DNA of 64,000 nucleotides, taken from the NCBI RefSeq assembly GCF_016917355.1, contig NZ_CP070304.1:868001-932000 (forward strand), in the 5' to 3' direction. This DNA is from Glaciimonas sp. PAMC28666. GTDB taxonomy: Bacteria > Pseudomonadota > Gammaproteobacteria > Burkholderiales > Burkholderiaceae_D. Below, piece by piece: positions 58,670-64,000 of the stretch. The position numbers and the translations under genes were made by a program. Below the pieces are notes generated by a model. The model was not told the origin of the DNA, did no database searches, and saw only the letters and a list, made by a program, of their open reading frames with translations. Within the stretch, counting starts at the first letter, position 1, and every line of letters starts with the position of its first letter.

Positions 58670-61600
58670 TTAAAATAAGAGTCTGAACGGCCATGGAATG
58701 CTCTGCCTTCTTTGAGCCGCCGCATCTTGCGTACGCAATAGCGCATTATTTTCTACTATTACCGTATGCGCATCTACAGCTTGTGCATGAGTAGCGTCAA
58801 TTACCGCATTCCTCTGGTTGGCTGCCGCAATGTCTACCAAGTTTTGGTTATACAGTACCATCGCTGCCGCATGATCAATTACCGCCTGCTGATGCTCCAG
58901 CCCCGCCTGGTTATTCGCATTGGTAGTCTCCACATTCTTCGCCGTCGCCTCCTGATGAGCTTTTAGCTCATTGTCATAAGTCGTTTTCGTTTTGTCAAAC
59001 TCCGTTTTCGCCGTCGTATTCGCAGTGGTAATCTCCACATTCGTCGCCGTCGCCTCCTGATGAGCTTTTAGCTCATTGTCATAAGTCGTTTTCGTTTTGT
59101 CAAACTCCGTTTTCGCCGTCGTATTCGCAGTGGTAATTTTCACATTCGTCGCCGTCGCCTCCTGATGAGCTTTTAGCTCATTGTCATAAGTCGTTTTCGC
59201 TTTGTCAAACTCCGTTTTTGCCGTCGTATTCGCAGTGGTAATTTCCACATTCGTCGCCGTCGCCTCCTGATGAGCTTTTAGCTCATTGTCATAAGTCGTT
59301 TTCGCTTTGTCAAACTCCGTTTTCGCCGTCGTGTTCGCAGTGGTAATTTCCACATTCGTCGCCGTCGCCTCCTGATGAGCTTTTAGCTCATTGTCATAGG
59401 TCGTTTTCGCTTTGTCAGACTCCGTTTTCGCCGTCGTATTCGCAGTAGTAATTTCCACATTCGTCGCCGTCGCCTCCTGATGAGCTTTTAGCGCATTGTC
59501 ATAAGTCGTTTTCGCTTTGTCAAACTCCGTTTTCGCCGTCGTATTCGCAGTGGTAATTTCCACATTCGTCGCCGTCGCCTCCTGATGAGCTTTTAACGCA
59601 TTGTCATAAGTCGTTTTCGCTTTGTCAAACTCCGTTTTCGCCTTCGTATTCGCAGTGGTAGTCTTCACATTTTCCACCGTCGCTGCGTTATGAGCGGTTA
59701 GCGCTATTTTATAAGTCGCTTTCGCTTTTTCAAAATCTAGCGACTCTTTGATAGATTTGTTGAGATTAACCGTATTCTTGGCTATCTGGCCTTTATCGTT
59801 AGATGGTTCCTGATAAGGTTTATCCACTTTTTCAGGAAAACCGCCCGACGCGTCCCTAACCACAACTTCGCGGCTTACCTTATCAAAAGGTTCCGGAGTC
59901 AATCTTATTCCTATCTGCTGTTTCCCGTTGTTCTGATAGCTTTCTCCGACCAATACCTTGCCTTTATACGCGTCCGCAAACTCCTTAGCCGAGTAGATTC
60001 TCGGCGGTGTATAGTTCCCGTCTACCGTTTTTACCATCGGCGGTTGTATTCCATCGCGTTTCAAAGTTTGAAGTTCCTCCTTGCTCATTTTGTTAATCTT
60101 TTGCAATATGTTTGTCAATTCGACCGTTGTTTTATCGTGTACGGCATAAACTGCGTCAGTGATGGGTTTACGCAACAATTGTGGGTTTACAGGCGGGACA
60201 GGCGCCTTGGTCTCGATCAAATCATTCTGTTTGAGTTTCGGCGGCTCAATAGGCGCCTTGGTCTCGATCAAATCATTCTGTTTGAGTTTCGGCGGCTCAA
60301 TAGGCGCCTTGGTCTCGATCAAATCATTCTGTTTGAGTTTCGGCGGCTCAATAGGCGCCTTGGTCTCGATCAAATCATTCTGTTTGAGTTTCGGCGGCTC
60401 AACAGGCGCCTTGGTCTCGATCAAATCATTCTGTTTGAGTTTCGGCGGCTCAACAGGCGCCTTGGTCTCGATCAAATCATTCTGTTTGAGTTTCGGCGGC
60501 TCAACAGGCGCCTTGGTCTCGATCAAATCATTCTGTACGAGTTTCGGCTCGACAGGCGCCTTGGTCTCGATCAAATCACTCTGTACGAGTTTCGGTTCGA
60601 CAGGCTTATCAACAGGAACAGGGACCGGCTCGAGGCCTGGATGAACTGGGGGTTTAGGGTCTTCAAGCTTGAGGGGCTTCTTAGAAGGAGCAGCGCCCGC
60701 CGAGATATCCATGGTACTCCCTGCAATATGACGATCATCGGTCACTACAGAGAGCTTGGTGGCGTCGGTGTTAAGTGTGCCCTTGTTCGCATCGGTAATT
60801 TTCACACCGCCAACTGTCAGGTTGGTGACCCCGATCGTGGCGTTTTGTACCTCGCTACGATGGATCTGATCATCCTTGGTATAACTGACGTCGCCACTTG
60901 GGATACCATCGGCTGCCATACCGATCTGTCCACCCCCTCCATTCCCATCCTTGTCCACCGTGTCGACCAGTTTGGTTGCCGTGACCTTACCGCCCACCGT
61001 TACCTGGCCATTTCCGGTATCGGATACAAGATGCGCACCGCTCAGATTGACATTGCCGGCCAGATTGGCATTCAGCGTTTGGGTTGCTTCGATACCGGAC
61101 TGTTGTTTGGTCGTGCTACTGTTATCCCAGCTATGCGTGCCCGATGCGCCCACACTGCCCATCGGCATCAACCCATGGTCTCCTATGGAAGCACCGCCCG
61201 ACAGATTGGCACTCCAGCCGGTCGTGGTGGAATCCGCCACATCCTGCACGCTGGTGATCGTTGTATTGCCACCGACTTTGAGAGCCACGCTGTCACCTTT
61301 GACATTGGCACCGGTCAGGTTCAAATCGTTCTTGGCAGTGATGGATACATTCTTTGACAGCAAATTGCTGTTGGTGTAAGTCTGTCCTGACGTATCGGTC
61401 TTTGAATCGCCACCGGCCACCCCCCCCGTCACCCCGACACCGGCTGACCCAAATGCCGCATTGGTAGACAGAGAACCAGTGACATTCGCGCTGATATTGA
61501 AATCATCACTATGGCTGGTACTGGTGCCTTTGGCAGCCGTGATATTCACATCGCCGGCTGAATCGAGTGCCAGGTCATTGCTTTTCGACTGGACGCCATT

Positions 61601-64000
61601 GAGATCAATATTCCCTTTGGTACTGGTAATGGTAATTTTTCCGGCGTTCAGATTCGTGGTATTTTCTTGCGTAGTACTCTTACTGGTGGTGGTCTGCTCG
61701 TAGCCCACTTTCAGATTCGCGCTGGCACCATAAGTATCACCAAACACCAGATTCGTCGCATCACCAACATAGGTACCTGCTTCCAGCGCACCGGTACCGG
61801 CATCTTTGGTCTGGCCACTTTTCATCTTCTGCGCTAATTCCATCGTATCATCGGCTAATTTCTTGATGGAACTATGCTGTTCTTGGTTATAGCCAAGTGT
61901 AACCGAGCTATCCTCATGGGTCGCCGACATCGTGTCGACATATTTGGTCGAGGCAACGTTACCGGCCGTAATATTGATGGAACCGGTATCCGCATCGGAC
62001 GTCAGATCGGCGCCGCCGATATCGACCGTATTGGCACTCTTGAGAGTAATACTGTTTCCAAAACTCAACGTCGCGTTCTGGTTCGTCATTTGACTCATGG
62101 TATCTGTGCTGTTCTTGAACTCCAAGCCTTCGGAAGCATTCCCCAGCGATCCTTGCGCATTGGTGGTGCCGACCGGTGCCGACTTATTAGTACCGTCATT
62201 CATACTGGCGCTCGTCGTTCCCCCTACGCCAGGAATCGTACTATAGGCCGCACTGGCACTGGCATCCCCCATCCCTGCTTGCGCGCTAACTACAAAGCCG
62301 ACACTCGATGCGGTCTTGTTCTCGTAACCATAATCCTGAGAAGCGGCTATAACCAGGTTGCCATCCTTCGCATCGATCACCGCATTGCCGCCGGTGTACG
62401 TCCCGCCCGTGAGCGTGATGCCCTGGCCGGTCATATTAAGGGTACCCGTCTTACCAGCCGTAATCGTGGTGCCGGCTGCATTAGACTGACTCTCGGTATC
62501 GGTATTATTGACGTTATAACCTGTACCCTGCTTGTGCTCGCTGGTGTAACTCGAACTCACGATATTGAGCGTCTTGGTTTCGACCTTCCCGGCACCGGCA
62601 TCGATGTTGATATTATTGCCGCTGAGGTTCGCGGCCGTCAGCGCAATGCCGTTACCGGCATGCATATTCAAGGTCCCGGCCGTACTGTCAGCGCTGATGG
62701 TGCCCTTGTTGACAATGGCGACCTTGCCTTTGGCGTCATAGCCGACCTGCGCCGTATCGGTGATCTGACCACCGGCACGCAAGCTCACGTCGTGACCCAC
62801 AATGCTCGCACCGGCATTGGTGATATTGCCCAATGCCTTAAGGGACACCCCTTTATTGCTCGTGATGCCGCCATTGATACCGCCATCGGCGATGTTGGTA
62901 ATGTTGCCGGCAGACTGTAACATCACCCCATTGCCGGCATGGATCGAGCCGTTGACGTTGGTGATGCCATTAGCGTTGGCAGACAGACTGATCACGCCCT
63001 GAGCCGACAGGGTCGCACCGCCGGTCGACGATGCTGCATTTTCTGCATCCACTGCGGCCTGGCTTAGATAGACTTCCGGTATCAGCACCGATTGGTTATC
63101 CAGCATTTCACTGACATACCAGACGATGTTTTCGGTTAATCCTTTTAACTGCGCCGCAGTCGGTGCCACACCGACCGTCAGTCCAAGCGGACCCGCCACC
63201 GTACCGGCGTTATCCATCAGATTTTCGACCAGCGCTGCTCCGCTCAAGGTTTCCGTCTGATTCAATTTGCTGCGGACCAGCCGGCTGATATCCTGGGTGG
63301 TCGTATAGTTATCAAACGCCGTTGCCACCTGCACACCCGGGTTATACCCGACGCTGGCAAAAAAGTAGGCGGTGCCATAATACTGGGTCTGATCGACGTA
63401 AGCGAAACTCGTCGAATACACTGGAAATATCAGCGGAGCGACGGAGGCCACACTGACCTTGGTGCCCAGGGCGACCAGCGGCGCACTTTTACCGCGTAAA
63501 TAGGTCGGCAAGGTATTGACGGTATAGGTGTGGGTATTGCCTAAAAATGCCTTCAGATTCTCGATGGTATAGACCCGCACATTACCTTTGGAAATATCCG
63601 CTTTGGCGCTGCCTGTGGTATGCGTATCCCCCGAAGAAACGTCGCTACTATCGAAAGGACTCAGGCTTTGCGTGAGCGCCACATGATTGATCGAGGCAGT
63701 TAACGCACCGGTCACCGTTGCCACCTGATTGATCGGGGCAGTTAACGCACCGGTCGTCGTTGGCAGATTTTTGGGGCCTATCGTCGCCGTACTGGACTGC
63801 ATCATATGCTGTCCCGCACCATCGCCATTGTTCACCGCACCGCTCCCTGCATCCAGGACAATATTACCGCCGGCGTTAATCGTGACTTGCTGGGCAGGTA
63901 AAAATTCCTGGCCAGGCAGCGTCGTCGCATTGAGGACCGTCGTCGCCCAGCGCGAGCGCAAGGTATTGTAATCCTGGGCGTTCCAATCTGCCCCTAATGC
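58670..64000 (-). CDS. FhaB/HecA-type filamentous haemagglutinin, C-terminal 1776 residues
   Basis: The frame is open to base 64000, so the TPS N-terminus lies outside. Visible in order: haemagglutinin beta-helix repeats (ITTSKGVSLKALGNITNAG-like, TAGKTGTLNMTGQGITLTGG, KGNIDLNGVQSKSNDL), a stretch around SVTKDD, then a proline-rich linker with eight 16-17-residue repeats (PPKLKQNDLIETKAPVE; DNA 60199-60602). A ~160-residue unique segment follows (LLRKPITDAVYAVHDK, ADAYKGKVLVGESYQNNG), then about eight 35-residue helical repeats (DNA 58920-59740), then a tail ending SIPWPFRLLF. Beta-helix plus proline-rich plus C-terminal region resembles the FHA prodomain architecture. No immunity gene follows, so a CDI toxin role is not supported. 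Confidence 0.88.
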   Translation of the reverse strand, partial: ALGADWNAQDYNTLRSRWATTVLNATTLPGQEFLPAQQVTINAGGNIVLDAGSGAVNNGDGAGQHMMQSSTATIGPKNLPTTTGALTAPINQVATVTGALTASINHVALTQSLSPFDSSDVSSGDTHTTGSAKADISKGNVRVYTIENLKAFLGNTHTYTVNTLPTYLRGKSAPLVALGTKVSVASVAPLIFPVYSTSFAYVDQTQYYGTAYFFASVGYNPGVQVATAFDNYTTTQDISRLVRSKLNQTETLSGAALVENLMDNAGTVAGPLGLTVGVAPTAAQLKGLTENIVWYVSEMLDNQSVLIPEVYLSQAAVDAENAASSTGGATLSAQGVISLSANANGITNVNGSIHAGNGVMLQSAGNITNIADGGINGGITSNKGVSLKALGNITNAGASIVGHDVSLRAGGQITDTAQVGYDAKGKVAIVNKGTISADSTAGTLNMHAGNGIALTAANLSGNNINIDAGAGKVETKTLNIVSSSYTSEHKQGTGYNVNNTDTESQSNAAGTTITAGKTGTLNMTGQGITLTGGTYTGGNAVIDAKDGNLVIAASQDYGYENKTASSVGFVVSAQAGMGDASASAAYSTIPGVGGTTSASMNDGTNKSAPVGTTNAQGSLGNASEGLEFKNSTDTMSQMTNQNATLSFGNSITLKSANTVDIGGADLTSDADTGSINITAGNVASTKYVDTMSATHEDSSVTLGYNQEQHSSIKKLADDTMELAQKMKSGQTKDAGTGALEAGTYVGDATNLVFGDTYGASANLKVGYEQTTTSKSTTQENTTNLNAGKITITSTKGNIDLNGVQSKSNDLALDSAGDVNITAAKGTSTSHSDDFNISANVTGSLSTNAAFGSAGVGVTGGVAGGDSKTDTSGQTYTNSNLLSKNVSITAKNDLNLTGANVKGDSVALKVGGNTTITSVQDVADSTTTGWSANLSGGASIGDHGLMPMGSVGASGTHSWDNSSTTKQQSGIEATQTLNANLAGNVNLSGAHLVSDTGNGQVTVGGKVTATKLVDTVDKDGNGGGGQIGMAADGIPSGDVSYTKDDQIHRSEVQNATIGVTNLTVGGVKITDANKGTLNTDATKLSVVTDDRHIAGSTMDISAGAAPSKKPLKLEDPKPPVHPGLEPVPVPVDKPVEPKLVQSDLIETKAPVEPKLVQNDLIETKAPVEPPKLKQNDLIETKAPVEPPKLKQNDLIETKAPVEPPKLKQNDLIETKAPIEPPKLKQNDLIETKAPIEPPKLKQNDLIETKAPIEPPKLKQNDLIETKAPVPPVNPQLLRKPITDAVYAVHDKTTVELTNILQKINKMSKEELQTLKRDGIQPPMVKTVDGNYTPPRIYSAKEFADAYKGKVLVGESYQNNGKQQIGIRLTPEPFDKVSREVVVRDASGGFPEKVDKPYQEPSNDKGQIAKNTVNLNKSIKESLDFEKAKATYKIALTAHNAATVENVKTTTANTKAKTEFDKAKTTYDNALKAHQEATATNVEITTANTTAKTEFDKAKTTYDNALKAHQEATATNVEITTANTTAKTESDKAKTTYDNELKAHQEATATNVEITTANTTAKTEFDKAKTTYDNELKAHQEATATNVEITTANTTAKTEFDKAKTTYDNELKAHQEATATNVKITTANTTAKTEFDKTKTTYDNELKAHQEATATNVEITTANTTAKTEFDKTKTTYDNELKAHQEATAKNVETTNANNQAGLEHQQAVIDHAAAMVLYNQNLVDIAAANQRNAVIDATHAQAVDAHTVIVENNALLRTQDAAAQRRQSIPWPFRLLF
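58920..59740. repeat. 105-bp tandem repeat encoding 35-residue helical repeats
   Basis: Seven near-identical and one degenerate unit encode TEFDKAKTTYDNELKAHQEA followed by TATNVEITTANTTAK. 35 residues equals five heptads and the composition (Ala, Lys, Glu, Thr) suits a long alpha-helix or coiled coil. Units differ by single changes (NEL/NAL, EFDKAK/ESDKAK/EFDKTK), so copy number can change by slippage or recombination. Confidence 0.93.
60199..60602. repeat. 51-bp tandem repeat in the proline-rich linker
   Basis: Eight units: six encode PPKLKQNDLIETKAPVE or ...PIE (17 residues) and two shorter ones encode PKLVQNDLIETKAPVE / PKLVQSDLIETKAPVE. The GGCGCCTTGGTCTCGATCAA core on the plus strand recurs every 51 bases (48 in the short units). 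Repeats of this kind form extended proline-rich spacers. Confidence 0.93.

Noticed and set aside
60044-61357. 437-codon plus-strand open frame with repeated LDQIILFEFRRLN
   Set aside because: Antisense of the haemagglutinin gene; its repeats mirror the 51-bp array and no ribosome site or family feature is present.
58670-64000. Contact-dependent-inhibition toxin (CdiA) reading of the large haemagglutinin
   Set aside because: No VENN-type motif or toxin domain was seen at the C-terminus, and no immunity-sized gene follows within the 365 bases before the IS66 remnant.

Overview
The window looks like a chromosomal segment of a betaproteobacterium, most likely Burkholderiales and probably Oxalobacteraceae-like. 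That placement is inferred from protein character: the ArgA / YggX / M16 peptidase / RpiA order, the KdpDE pair, ESPR-type signal peptides and several Burkholderiales-style insertion sequences. No rRNA, tRNA or CRISPR array was recognised.

Layout. (1) 1-8819 is core: the 3' end of argA, yggX, a periplasmic M16 metallopeptidase, a bidirectional terminator, then rpiA, kdpE and kdpD on the minus strand. (2) 9014-16587 is decaying accessory DNA: a TorF-type porin pseudogene, IS110, IS66 and IS3 remnants, two AraC-family regulators and a small HTH protein. (3) 17178-26765 encodes a 3195-residue autotransporter with near-identical 279-bp repeats. (4) 27591-42774 mixes two more AraC paralogues (one broken), two more small HTH paralogues, a stand-alone MshEN/GspE_N-like protein, a LOV-GGDEF-EAL protein and remnants of at least seven IS families (IS3, IS5, IS6, IS21, IS66, IS110, IS481, ISKra4). 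(5) 43033-50086 holds a secreted cysteine-peptidase-like protein, an IS6 copy and a two-partner secretion pair (TpsB and TpsA). (6) 50796-55990 is a chaperone-usher fimbrial operon. (7) 56611-64000 has a degraded IS66 element and the C-terminal 1776 residues of a very large filamentous-haemagglutinin-like protein whose start lies outside the window.

How the parts may work together. From 17 kb on, nearly every intact structural gene makes a surface or secreted product (autotransporter, TPS exoproteins, fimbriae, predicted wall hydrolase). The intact non-structural genes are regulators (AraC paralogues, small HTH proteins) or c-di-GMP-linked proteins (LOV-EAL, MshEN-like). The simplest reading is an adhesion/biofilm island assembled and eroded by insertion sequences, with a locally duplicated regulator family that may control the surface genes. 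The regulatory link is inference: it rests on proximity and on one shared candidate operator (GTCACAAT-N10-TTTTGC) upstream of two AraC genes.
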